A stretch of DNA of 51,282 bases, from NCBI GenBank assembly GCA_902774155.1, contig CACYHF010000009.1, positions 1 to 51,282 of the forward strand. Direction: 5' to 3'. Source of the stretch: an uncultured Bacteroidia bacterium. GTDB lineage: Bacteria > Bacteroidota > Bacteroidia > Bacteroidales > UBA932. Numbering within the stretch: the stretch's first letter is position 1; the number at the start of each line of letters is the position of its first letter. Below are positions 43,311 to 50,719 of the stretch, piece after piece. Position numbers and translations under genes: made by a program. A model generated the notes under the pieces. The model was not told the origin of the DNA. It saw only the letters and a program-made list of their open reading frames with translations, and searched no databases.

Positions 43311-45032
43311 TTAGCGCGTTCCGCCACCGTGGCCGCCGCCGAATCCGCCGCCGCCACCGCCGAAGGAAATGGATCCGCCACCGCCGCTGGAGCGTCTGGC
43401 AGCCGCAGCCCTTGCCGCAGCCCGTTCCGACTGCCGGTCTACCGCCGCCTTCATCATAGATGAGGAAGACCGGCTCAGGCTGTCCAGCACCTGATAGGTG
43501 GTTACCGTATCCAGCATATGGGCGTCACGGGCATACTGCTCCATCACTTCAGGGAACAGTTTCTCGAAGTTCTTGGCCACTTTGTCGGCGATACCCAGGC
43601 CGGCAGCCATAATCATATACTGTTTCCACAGGCCCACTTCCGGAACCGAACGTTCGTCCACGAGGGTGAAGTCTTCCAGGAAATTCTTGAATTCAACGGC
43701 CTTGCGGCGCATCTCCGGGGAAACGGACTTCCAGACATTGCGTCCGCTGCTGATGGCTTCGTTGGGCCAGGCGGCCACCTTTGCATCGTGCTTGTACGAC
43801 CAGGACTTGAATTCATTGGCTTCCAGGACATCGTCTCCGGCCGCCTCCCGGGCGCTATTGTAAATGGTAGCTTCCATCCTGTCCGTGAAGGGAATTTCCT
43901 CTTCTTTGGGTTTCACGAAACGGAGATTCACGCGGGTTTCTTTCTTGGGATCCTTTTCCACCGTAACCAGACCTTCCTGAATCCACTTCAGGAAATAGGC
44001 CCCTACCACGTTGGAGAAAGCGGCGTTCTTGTTCTGATGGAAGTAATCACCGCTTTGCAACAAGCTGTAAAGGACGCAGGGATTGGCCTCAAAAGGCACA
44101 TCCCGGTTCCAGGTGGTGATTTTTGTCTGTTCAAATATTTCCTTACGGTAGCGGTTGCCGGTCACGCGGCGGTATAGCCGCCGGATACCCAAGAAAATGA
44201 GCCATCCCACAATGAAGACGGGAATGCCGATGAAGATGATGGCGAAGAAGATGTAGAGGACATAATCCCAGAAGCCGTCTTCTTCCTCCCCATAGTCACT
44301 TCCCTTCATAGCTTCTTCCTTGAGCTCCTCGAACGTACCGTCTCCCTGTACCCGCGGCTCAAACAGGCCCTTGTCAAACTGTACCAGCGCGGAGAAAAAG
44401 CTGTTATAGGAAAAAGGGCTGGTAGATTCAAAGAGGATGTTGCCCTGTTCGGTCATACCGGATTCGCCTTCCAGGCCGAAGCCCCAGAAACGCACGTTGC
44501 AGGAGTCCGGGCTGGCCCAGAACCAGGTGTCGGCCTCGGTCTCGTTCACCAGGCGGATGGACACGTGTTGGGGCTTTACACTCCATTCGTCGTTAAGGAA
44601 ATGCCAGTGAAAGCCGTCGCATTCGGGATAGGACTGCACCAGGTTGTCGATGATGTAGGCAATGGTGTACACGTGGTCGCCATAGTCGCCCAGGCCCCAG
44701 CAAATCTCAATGTTGCCTCTCCCCTTCTCCACGATGCCGCAGCGGCCGGCTTTTTCTTCCCGGGAACGGTCCGAATCCCAGGCCCGCCCGTCGTTGGCAT
44801 ATTCCCTCCCGTTCTCGAACACCATGAGGTCGTGGATATACGACTTCCCGGGGTTGTCAATGGGAATATAGTATTCGGTGCCGCTTACCACGGTCACATC
44901 CCACTTCTGAACTACCTGGGCGTTACCGTTGCGGAACAGGTTCACCGTGGTCTCGATGTCCCGTATTTCCTGAGCACGGGAAAAAACCGCCGCAGCCAAC
45001 AAGGCTGCTGCGGTGAGCAAACATTTCTTCAT
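43311..45032 (-). CDS. DUF2207 membrane protein
   Basis: This 573-aa protein has a signal peptide (MKKCLLTAAALLAAAVFSRAQ), a periplasmic DUF2207-type region (IRDIETTVNLFRNGNAQVVQKWDV...YYIPIDNPG), one membrane segment (YILFFAIIF-like stretch near 265-295), a cytoplasmic domain, and a Gly/Ser-rich tail (SSGGGGSISFGGGGGGFGGG). Such proteins are commonly encoded beside LemA, as here (3-nt gap). Function unknown. Its stop is 4 nt from that of the convergent phosphatase. Confidence 0.85.
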   Translation of the reverse strand: MKKCLLTAAALLAAAVFSRAQEIRDIETTVNLFRNGNAQVVQKWDVTVVSGTEYYIPIDNPGKSYIHDLMVFENGREYANDGRAWDSDRSREEKAGRCGIVEKGRGNIEICWGLGDYGDHVYTIAYIIDNLVQSYPECDGFHWHFLNDEWSVKPQHVSIRLVNETEADTWFWASPDSCNVRFWGFGLEGESGMTEQGNILFESTSPFSYNSFFSALVQFDKGLFEPRVQGDGTFEELKEEAMKGSDYGEEEDGFWDYVLYIFFAIIFIGIPVFIVGWLIFLGIRRLYRRVTGNRYRKEIFEQTKITTWNRDVPFEANPCVLYSLLQSGDYFHQNKNAAFSNVVGAYFLKWIQEGLVTVEKDPKKETRVNLRFVKPKEEEIPFTDRMEATIYNSAREAAGDDVLEANEFKSWSYKHDAKVAAWPNEAISSGRNVWKSVSPEMRRKAVEFKNFLEDFTLVDERSVPEVGLWKQYMIMAAGLGIADKVAKNFEKLFPEVMEQYARDAHMLDTVTTYQVLDSLSRSSSSMMKAAVDRQSERAAARAAAARRSSGGGGSISFGGGGGGFGGGHGGGTR

Positions 45033-45035
45033 GAA

Positions 45036-45593
45036 TTACTGTTTGAAGAGATCCTGGGGAATATCGGCCTTTTCGGGTCTGTCGGCCAGGTAGTCGCGGC
45101 GCTCGAAGTGCAGGAGGGAAGCAACTACAGAGCCGGGGAAGGCGCGAACATCCCGGTTGTATTTGGTGACAGTGTCGTTGTAGGTCATTCTGCTCAGGCG
45201 CACCTGCTCTTCGAACTCGAAGTATTTGTGCATAGCATCCTGATAGGCCTGGGTGCCCTTCAGTTCCGGATAGGCTTCCGCTACGGCCATAAGGCGGGAA
45301 GCAAAACCACCCAGGGCGCTTTCATTGGCATTGATTTCCTCTACAGTAGGATTGGCGGAAGCGGTGGGACGGCGCATGCCGATGATCTTCTCATAGTTCT
45401 CACCCTCTATTTTATTTTCCTCACGGGCAATCTTGACGGCGGTTTCCAGAGCGTCGTAACGGCTGGTCTGCTGAACGCTGATTTGCTTGAGGGCGTTGTT
45501 GCAGAATTCGTCGTTCTTGACCAGTCTGTTCTGGACGGAAATACCCCACAGCACCAGGACTGCGAGAATAACAATAACGATAATCAGTGTCAT
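45036..45593 (-). CDS. lemA: LemA family protein
   Basis: This 185-aa membrane-anchored helical protein starts at ATG 45593 with one N-terminal membrane segment (TLIIVIVILAVLVLWG). The helical body reads NRLVKNDEFCNNALKQISVQ, YDALETAVKIAREE and ALGGFASRLMAVAEAYPELK, matching LemA. Upstream in-frame ATG 45644 would add residues overlapping the divergent promoter and is unlikely. It is the first gene of a lemA-DUF2207 operon. Role unknown. Confidence 0.93.
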   Translation of the reverse strand: MTLIIVIVILAVLVLWGISVQNRLVKNDEFCNNALKQISVQQTSRYDALETAVKIAREENKIEGENYEKIIGMRRPTASANPTVEEINANESALGGFASRLMAVAEAYPELKGTQAYQDAMHKYFEFEEQVRLSRMTYNDTVTKYNRDVRAFPGSVVASLLHFERRDYLADRPEKADIPQDLFKQ

Positions 45594-45632
45594 AGTTTTG
45601 GTATTTTGTTGTACAAATATCCGAAAAATGCG

Positions 45633-45640
45633 TAAATTTG
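45633..45640 (+). promoter_or_regulatory. -7 box of the DUF975 gene
   Basis: TAAATTTG lies 24 nt before the ATG at 45665, with TTG at 45609-45611 as a possible -33 element (21-nt spacing). The gap is shared with the start of lemA on the other strand. Confidence 0.5.
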
Positions 45641-45664
45641 TCAATAGCTTATAAAAAATTGTAT

Positions 45665-46390
45665 ATGAAATCGAACACCTTCTTCAAGGACAGCGCCCTG
45701 AATGCGCTGCGCGGGAACTGGGGAAAATCCATCCTGGCCACCGTGGTCTATGTATTGATTGCTATGGCTATTACTGGCCCTGTTGCCTATACTTCTATCA
45801 AAATGCAGGATGCTGTAGGCGAATATTCCTTCACTTCCATCAGCCAGGTTACTGCCTTGGCTTCCGATCCGGAGTTTGCTGCCCTGCAAAAGCAGAGTCA
45901 AGGGACATCGGCCGCCACTTTCCTTGTAGAAATTTTCCTGCTGGTTCCCATGGGCGTAGCCTTTTATAACGTCTTCCGCAAACTGCTGGTCACTGGAGAC
46001 AACAACTGCGTTTCCAACCTGTTCGACTTCTCCAATTACTGGCACAAGATTGGCGGCATGCTGCTTATGGGGATCTTCGTATTCCTGTGGACCCTCCTGT
46101 TCATCATTCCCGGTATCATCAAGGCATACTCCTATGCCATGACGCCCTACATCCTGGACGAAAATCCGGAACTCAGCGCCAGCGAAGCCATCCACCGCAG
46201 CCGCTTGATGATGCAAGGCCACAAGTTCGACCTCTTCTGGCTGCAGCTCAGCTTCATCGGCTGGTTCCTGCTATGCATTGTCTCCGCCGGCATCGCCCTC
46301 CTCTGGGTCACGCCCTACTATTACACCGCCCAAGCCGCCTTCTACGAGGAAGTCAAGGCCGATTACGCCCTGAACGGCGGTTTGGCATAA
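45665..46390 (+). CDS. DUF975 integral membrane protein
   Basis: This 241-aa protein starts MKSNTFFKDSALNALRGNWGKSI, the hallmark of the DUF975 family, and has about five hydrophobic segments. The middle repeats the family pattern (LFDFSNYWHKIGGMLLMGIFVFLWTLLFIIPGIIKAYSYAMTPYIL). Function unknown; often linked to envelope or stress genes. Its last codons (ALNGGLA-stop) and terminator are present a second time at about 50127-50308. Confidence 0.88.
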   Translation: MKSNTFFKDSALNALRGNWGKSILATVVYVLIAMAITGPVAYTSIKMQDAVGEYSFTSISQVTALASDPEFAALQKQSQGTSAATFLVEIFLLVPMGVAFYNVFRKLLVTGDNNCVSNLFDFSNYWHKIGGMLLMGIFVFLWTLLFIIPGIIKAYSYAMTPYILDENPELSASEAIHRSRLMMQGHKFDLFWLQLSFIGWFLLCIVSAGIALLWVTPYYYTAQAAFYEEVKADYALNGGLA

Positions 46391-46510
46391 TTTCGCGTGA
46401 TACATAACGGACTGTTAATCAGGCGCTTACAATAAAGTTCTCTGCTCTTCTTGCGCAGAGAACTTTATTGTATTACGCTGTGCATCAAGCATTTAGCTGC
46501 CACGGCCGAT
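46366..46510 (+). repeat. Repeat copy 1: DUF975 tail, terminator and flank
   Basis: This segment matches 50131-50308. It includes the last seven codons and stop of the DUF975 gene, the 17-bp terminator hairpin, and the following flank to cacggccgat. Identity is high by eye (about one mismatch in the first 26 nt; roughly nine in ten thereafter). Copy 2 has about 31 extra nt after the stop codon. The two copies bracket the DUF4375 and BlaI/M56 genes. Confidence 0.85.
46429..46471 (+). terminator. Terminator after DUF975 gene
   Basis: A perfect 17-bp inverted repeat (46429-46445 and 46455-46471) around a 9-nt loop, with T-rich 3' arm. It follows the DUF975 stop by 38 nt. The same hairpin recurs at 50225-50269. 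Confidence 0.85.
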
Positions 46511-46534
46511 TGCCGTTTTTCACATACCTGCGAC

Positions 46535-46598
46535 GAGGAGGAAGGGAAGGCACTCCCGGGGGTGGACAAGCCCCCGGGAGTGCCTTCCCTTCCTCCTC
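46535..46598. repeat. Perfect 28-bp inverted repeat (64-nt hairpin)
   Basis: Positions 46535-46562 and 46571-46598 are exact reverse complements, with loop tggacaag. One arm is almost all purine and the other all pyrimidine, with a CCCGGG core. No coding role is seen. It stands between the DUF975 terminator and the DUF4375 promoter and may be a boundary or mobile-repeat element. Confidence 0.9.
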
Positions 46599-46659
46599 TT
46601 GTACAAAAATAGAACGTTGTATTAAACAGATGAGTTGATAAAATAACCCCAAAAAGCAG

Positions 46660-46667
46660 TACCTTTG
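46660..46667 (+). promoter_or_regulatory. -7 box of the DUF4375 gene
   Basis: TACCTTTG ends 31 nt before the ATG at 46699. TTG at 46635-46637 is 22 nt upstream, slightly too far for the ideal spacing. Confidence 0.55.
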
Positions 46668-46698
46668 TGTGGAAAGATGAAGTTCAAAACCATTTGCT

Positions 46699-47472
46699 AT
46701 GAGTGTTGATTTAATAATTATCCTGGCAATTGTCGCTATATTCCTTCTTCTGTTGCATAACAAGAAGACCCAGGAGGCCAAGATGGAAAAGGATTATGAC
46801 AATATGATGAAAGAAGGAGATTTCACGGGTCTGAAAACTATGTTCGGAAAACAATTCCTCATCTGGGGAATCCTCTTTTTGATTGTTTTGACTGTTTCTG
46901 TCATCAGGTTAATCCAAAATGGAGATATCAAAGGATGGACAGAGCTCATAGTAGCTGGCTATCTTGGTTATCGCACATTCATTTTAGGGCGGGCATACAA
47001 ATCTTTCAAAAATGCCGAGAAATACCTGTCTTACAGATTGTCAGATGAGGAGATAGAGCGTTTTTGGAAAGAAGAGAAGGACGAAGAACTGGTTTTCAGA
47101 TTATATGATTACATACAGAAGAAAAGCTACAATTTTCAGAAAGTAGAAAACTTAAACGAAGTAGAGAAGAATATCATGATTCTCAATGACCTTGATGGTG
47201 AGGTTAATAATGGTGGATTCGAACAGTTCTTCTTTAACACCAGAGGTCAGTACAACGATTCCCTTATCGATGCATTAACAGCTGTAAATGCTTCTGAAAC
47301 GAAAGAGATCTGTGCAAAAGCACTGGACATCATTTCACAAGGCTTATTGAAAGACCAGGAATCAGACCTGCTTGATAAAGAGTGTGATACACCCTTTTAT
47401 GATAAGTCAGAGAACCTGACTTCCCTTATTGCCGAATATGCCAGAAAAAACAGAGACTCACTTCTTTCCTAA
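46699..47472 (+). CDS. Membrane-anchored DUF4375 (DMP19-like) protein
   Basis: This 257-aa protein has an N-terminal membrane segment (about 4-20), a second hydrophobic stretch (about 54-73), and a C-terminal domain with DGEVNNGGFEQFFFNTRGQY, the signature of DUF4375. That family includes the DNA-mimic protein DMP19, but membrane anchoring makes a DNA-mimic role doubtful here. The gene is visibly more AT-rich than its neighbours, consistent with transfer. It is monocistronic, between its own promoter and the terminator at 47522. Confidence 0.82.
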   Translation: MSVDLIIILAIVAIFLLLLHNKKTQEAKMEKDYDNMMKEGDFTGLKTMFGKQFLIWGILFLIVLTVSVIRLIQNGDIKGWTELIVAGYLGYRTFILGRAYKSFKNAEKYLSYRLSDEEIERFWKEEKDEELVFRLYDYIQKKSYNFQKVENLNEVEKNIMILNDLDGEVNNGGFEQFFFNTRGQYNDSLIDALTAVNASETKEICAKALDIISQGLLKDQESDLLDKECDTPFYDKSENLTSLIAEYARKNRDSLLS

Positions 47473-47521
47473 CAAACAAATGGTGCAATTTTGGTGCATC
47501 TATTTTAAGCTCCAAAATAAG

Positions 47522-47557
47522 AAAAACCCCTTCTGATTGTATTCAGAAAGGGTTTTT
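47522..47557 (+). terminator. Terminator after the DUF4375 gene
   Basis: AAAAACCC (47522-47529) pairs with GGGTTTTT (47550-47557), and inside it TTCTGA pairs with TCAGAA, with one C-A mismatch and a 6-nt loop. A T-run ends the structure. Confidence 0.8.
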
Positions 47558-47734
47558 GATTTATAGCTGTGGAGGTGGTTGACACTGCTTATGAGCGAGT
47601 CATAATTAAGTGGAGAGGAGTTCGTGCAATTGGCCGAGAAGTACAAACGGGCAAGTTTGTGTTCGCGTAGGACGGTGTGGGCATTAAATATTCGATTCGG
47701 CTAAATAAAACAATCGAAAAATTATAAGAAATAA
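47558..47734. other. Gene-free stretch inside the inserted segment
   Basis: No start-to-stop frame of significant length and no RNA gene is seen. Short open stretches with stops (for example the translation EEFVQLAEKYKRASLC near 47622-47670, without a start) could be decayed coding DNA, but I cannot assign a family. Confidence 0.4.
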
Positions 47735-47764
47735 TTGCGCATTTAATTCTTTTAGCTATATTTG
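47735..47764 (+). promoter_or_regulatory. Promoter of the BlaI/M56 pair
   Basis: TTG (47735-47737), 19 nt, TATATTTG (47757-47764). The ATG follows 18 nt later. BlaI-type repressors usually bind their own promoter, but no clear dyad operator could be fixed by eye. Confidence 0.7.
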
Positions 47765-47782
47765 CAGAAAAATGCTACGCTT

Positions 47783-48148
47783 ATGAAACGCCTGACCAAG
47801 AAAGAAGAGATTATCATGAACCACTTCTGGGAGAAGGGGCCGCTGTTTGTGAGGGAGTTACGGGAATTGTACCCAGAACCCAAGCCGCATTTCAGCACCC
47901 TGAGCACGCAGGTGCGCACGCTCCAGGAGGAAGGTTTCATTGACCATAAGTCCTATGGGCCTACCTATCAGTACTTCGCCAAGGTGTCACGGGAGGAGTA
48001 TAAGCAACGGTCTCTCATCGGCCTTATCGACAAGTATTTCGACAATTCCTACATCAATGCCGTTTCCGCACTGGTGAAGGAGGAGAAGATTACCGTAGAA
48101 GAGCTCAAGGAGCTGATAGACATGGTTGAAAAAGGGCAGGAAAAATGA
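47783..48148 (+). CDS. BlaI/MecI/CopY-family repressor
   Basis: This 121-aa winged-helix repressor starts at ATG 47783 (MKRLTKKEEIIMNHFWEKGPLFVRELREL). It has the family features TKKEExIM, the recognition helix FSTLSTQVRTLQEEGFI and a C-terminal dimerisation helix (VKEEKITVEELKELIDMVEKG). It should repress its own operon until cleaved or displaced in response to the M56 protein. A leftmost TTG start lies in the promoter and is rejected. It overlaps the next gene by 4 nt. Confidence 0.93.
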   Translation: MKRLTKKEEIIMNHFWEKGPLFVRELRELYPEPKPHFSTLSTQVRTLQEEGFIDHKSYGPTYQYFAKVSREEYKQRSLIGLIDKYFDNSYINAVSALVKEEKITVEELKELIDMVEKGQEK

Positions 48149-48981
48149 TGGACTTCCTTATCTATGAAGGCAAGGTTGCGGTAGCGCTGGCAGTCTTCTA
48201 CATGTTTTACAGGCTTCTCCTGAAAAAGGAAACCTTCCACAGGTTGAACCGGATGGTGCTAGTGGGGATGGTTGTTGCCAGTTTCCTGCTACCGCTATGC
48301 ATCATCACCATTCATAAGCCGATGGAAATGGCGTCAGTGGGGGACCTGACACCGATGGATTTGGGCGAAGAGATGGCGGCGGGACTGGCCCCGGTGGCTA
48401 CCGCCACGGAGGACGCCGTTGCCTGGTGGACGACAGCCTTAGCCATCCTTTTCTTTGCCGGCGTGACCTTTGTGCTTGGGCGTGTGACAGTATCCATCCT
48501 GTCTATCGTGCGCATAGTCCGCCGTGGCCAGTTAACTCGAGAGGAGGACGGATGCAAGATTATCGTCACGGATCGGGAGATAGACCCGTTCAGTTGGATG
48601 CGGTACATAGTGCTGCCGCGGAAAGACTGGGAAGGGCAGCATGATTCCATCATCACGCACGAGAAGGCGCACATTGCCTATGGCCATTCGTCGGAACTGC
48701 TGCTGGTGGACATTCTGTCTGCCTTCCAGTGGTTCAATCCCGCCATCTGGATGCTCCGCATGGATCTCCAGGAACTACATGAGTATGAGGCCGATGACGC
48801 AGTGCTCCGCAGTGGTGCCAACTTGAAAGAATACCAATATTTGCTTATAAGAAAAGCTGTCAGCAAGAGCGGCTACTCAGTTGCTAACAGCTTTAATCAC
48901 AGTATCCTTAAAAACCGAATTACTATGATGTCAAAACGGCCTTCAGGCAAGGACTGTCTATGTCCCATTGGACAAAGATAG
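48145..48981 (+). pseudogene. M56 (BlaR1-type) membrane metallopeptidase, N-terminal part, truncated by frameshift
   Basis: This 278-aa frame encodes the membrane metallopeptidase part of a BlaR1/MecR1-like antirepressor. It has N-terminal membrane segments, the zinc motif HEKAH (HExxH), and the downstream acidic ligand region LHEYEADDAV, then NHSILKNRITMMSKRPSG, the standard end of the cytoplasmic domain. After this point family members enter another membrane helix and periplasmic domains. Here the frame ends within 10 residues, while matching periplasmic sequence continues in another frame from 48950. No penicillin-binding sensor domain is present, so a beta-lactam role is not supported. 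Confidence 0.7.
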
Positions 48982-50098
48982 TGAAAAAATCCTTCTTGAT
49001 GAAAAGAAGAAAGGCGCACAGGAGGAGATTGTTGTGGTGACCTATGCCGATGCTTCTGTAACGCCCGACCAGATTAAACATGCAAAGGATGCAGAAAGTA
49101 ACAAATCGTTCGCGCTCCAGAATCCGGAAGTGGACACGCCTCCCGTTTTCAGCGAGAAGAACTTTTCCGCCTGGCTGAACAGCCGCATCGCGTATCCAAA
49201 GGGTTGCTTGTATGAAGGTACGTTGGTGGCCGGCTTCACGGTGAACGAAAAAGGCAAAGTGGAGGGAGTAAGAGTGCTTCGGGGCCTTTGCGAAGAGTTG
49301 GATAACTTGATAGTTGGACTGATAAAGCAATCACCCGACTGGACACCGGCCTTCCGAAACGGGAACCCCGTAGCTTTCAATATGCTTATTCCTGTAACGT
49401 TCGCGATTCGCACCTCCAAGGCAAACAGCGCTTCGACTCAACCTGAAGCCATTGTGCTGAATGTAAGGGCCGATGGCAAGATTGAAAACGGCGGCAAGGT
49501 GTACACGGTGACCCAGTTGAAAGATATCATCACCCCCCATGAGGCAGGCCAGCCCTTGACTACCGTACAGATTGTAGCGGCAGATGATGTTCGTTTGGGT
49601 GCTGTCCGGGACGTGAAAGACGAGCTTCGCAAGCTGGGTTCATTGAAGATTCAATACGCTTCGCCCACTGGGCAGGAAGGAACGACCCGCAACATGCCTC
49701 CATTTCCGTCCAGTCCGAAAGGGTACCCCGAAGAGTATTACACTGGAGAGAAATCTAAAAATGTCTGTATAGTGCGCATCAATTCAGCCGACAGGGTTAT
49801 ATTCGGAGATAAGGTCTGCTCGGAGTACGAGGAGATGCTCCGGCTGGGTGAAGGATTCCTGAGAGAGCGTGGAAAGGAAGCCCGTTTCTGCTTGGTAGTT
49901 GACCGGGGTACCAGCTATGGCGCTTATCGGCACATGCAGGAGTTGCTTTTCAAGGTATACGAAGATATCCGCAACGAAAAAGCCCTGGAACAGTATGGAA
50001 AGCCCCTTTCCGAACTATCGACAGAAGAACGGAACCAGATTAACTGGCAGGTTCCTTTCAGTATATCGGAGGCAGAAACAAAAAAGGCTGCGTCTTAA
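48950..50098 (+). pseudogene. TonB C-terminal plus ExbD-like periplasmic part, detached from the M56 gene
   Basis: This frame can be read from about 48950 (ARTVYVPLDKDSEKILL) to the stop at 50098. It has no signal peptide and its only early start is TTG at 48968. It holds a TonB-type C-terminal domain (PPVFSEKNFSAWLNSRIAYP...EGTLVAGFTVNEKGKVEGVRV...PVTFAI), then an ExbD-like fold (LNVRADGKIENGGKVYTVTQLKDI...VRDVKDELRKLGSLKIQYAS) and a C-terminal region unknown to me. In Bacteroidota such domains are normally joined to the M56 protein through a membrane helix. That helix is missing here, so I infer a deletion with frameshift. A reinitiated separate protein is the alternative. Confidence 0.65.
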
Positions 50099-50130
50099 CT
50101 GACTGGTAATAGTAATATGCTTAAAGCCGC

Positions 50131-50308
50131 CGCCCTGAACGGCGGTTTGGCCTAATCCCGGGCAGGTTTCAGTTAGTTTTGCGCGGCCTTGCGTGACACA
50201 TAACAGCCTATTAATCAAGCACTTACAATAAAGTTCTCTGCTCTTTTTTTGCGCAGAGAACTTTATTGTATTATGCTGTGTTTCAGGCATTTAGCTGCCA
50301 CGGCCGAT
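50131..50308 (+). repeat. Repeat copy 2: remnant of DUF975 tail, terminator and flank
   Basis: This matches copy 1 at 46366-46510. The remnant reads ALNGGLA-stop, preceded by LKAA that also resembles the DUF975 end (VKADY). About 31 extra nt follow the stop, then the terminator hairpin and flank to cggccgat. No DUF975 gene lies upstream, so this is a detached 3' fragment. Confidence 0.85.
50225..50269 (+). terminator. Terminator in repeat copy 2
   Basis: Perfect 17-bp inverted repeat (50225-50241 and 50253-50269) with an 11-nt loop. The arms are identical to those of copy 1; only the loop differs. It would end transcripts of the TonB/ExbD-like frame. Confidence 0.85.
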
Positions 50309-50337
50309 GGGGCAGGAAGGGTGCGTTCTTCCGCCCC
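50309..50337. repeat. GC-rich hairpin after repeat copy 2
   Basis: GGGGC/GCCCC and GGAAG/CTTCC pair around an 8-nt loop with one bulged A. It takes the place that the 28-bp inverted repeat has after copy 1. Confidence 0.55.
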
Positions 50338-50362
50338 CTGGCTTGGTATTTTCGGAGTATTT

Positions 50363-50445
50363 GGGAGCAAAAAGGAGGTGATTTGCTCCCGGATACTGTT
50401 ATTTGTTGCGTTCGGGAGCGAAAACGGGGTGATTTGCTCCCGGAT
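50363..50445. repeat. Two tandem hairpin repeats (period 51 nt)
   Basis: Two units (50363-50394 and 50414-50445) share GGGAGC(A/G)AAA...GTGATTTGCTCCCGGAT. Each can fold by pairing GGGAGC with GCTCCC. Only two units are present, so this is not a CRISPR array. Confidence 0.75.
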
Positions 50446-50485
50446 TGCTTTGCGGGGAAACTTAATGTATGAGCCGAAGGCGAAC

Positions 50486-50525
50486 GACGGCTTCTGCCGT
50501 CGAGCCCCTCCCTCGAGGGGAGGGG
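50486..50525. repeat. Double hairpin motif
   Basis: GACGGC-ttct-GCCGTC (50486-50501) is followed by CCCCTCCC-TCGAG-GGGAGGGG (50505-50525). The second motif resembles interspersed G/C-rich palindromes often seen between genes in Bacteroidota genomes. Confidence 0.65.
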
Positions 50526-50570
50526 TTTGGGGAGAGGGTAACGTGGGGAAGGTATCGACTACCTAAACGA

Positions 50571-50604
50571 AAAAACGACAAGCGTGGAAACGCCTGTCGT
50601 TTTT
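50571..50604 (-). terminator. Terminator after tRNA-Ala
   Basis: AAAAACGACA (50571-50580) pairs with TGTCGTTTTT (50595-50604), with an inner GCG/CGC stem across one A-C mismatch. On the minus strand it ends in TTTTT, 4 nt after tRNA-Ala. It appears to close the 16S-Ile-Ala unit before any 23S gene. Confidence 0.8.
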
Positions 50605-50607
50605 GAG

Positions 50608-50680
50608 TGGAGGTAGTCGGATTCGAACCGGCGACCCCATGCTTGCAAAGCATGTGCTCTACCAGCTGAGCTATACCCCC
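50608..50680 (-). tRNA. tRNA-Ala (anticodon TGC)
   Basis: Acceptor GGGGGTA/TACCTCC (one G-T pair), D arm GCTC/GAGC and anticodon loop TTTGCAA give TGC. This is the tRNA-Ala normally found in the 16S-23S spacer. Confidence 0.95.
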
Positions 50681-50687
50681 GGACACA

Positions 50688-50717
50688 AAAATCGCCGGTC
50701 TGGTGGCCGGCGATTTT
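50688..50717 (-). terminator. Terminator-like hairpin between tRNA-Ile and tRNA-Ala
   Basis: AAAATCGCCGG (50688-50698) and CCGGCGATTTT (50707-50717) pair perfectly around an 8-nt loop, followed by TTTTTG on the minus strand. It has all features of an intrinsic terminator, which would be odd inside an rRNA spacer. It may instead be a processing stem. Confidence 0.65.
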
Positions 50718-50719
50718 GG

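Noticed and set aside
48145-50098. Beta-lactam resistance regulator (blaR1-blaI)
   Set aside because: The penicillin-binding sensor domain of BlaR1 is absent, with TonB and ExbD-like domains in its place, and no beta-lactamase gene is adjacent.
46391-50308. Insertion sequence or composite transposon
   Set aside because: Flanking repeats exist, but no transposase or integrase frame and no short terminal inverted repeats at the borders could be found.
50363-50445. CRISPR-like array
   Set aside because: Only two units with a 19-nt gap and internal palindromes; no cas genes nearby.
50249-50566. Possible 105-codon gene over the tandem repeats
   Set aside because: It starts inside a terminator hairpin and consists of repeat and palindrome sequence with no domain.
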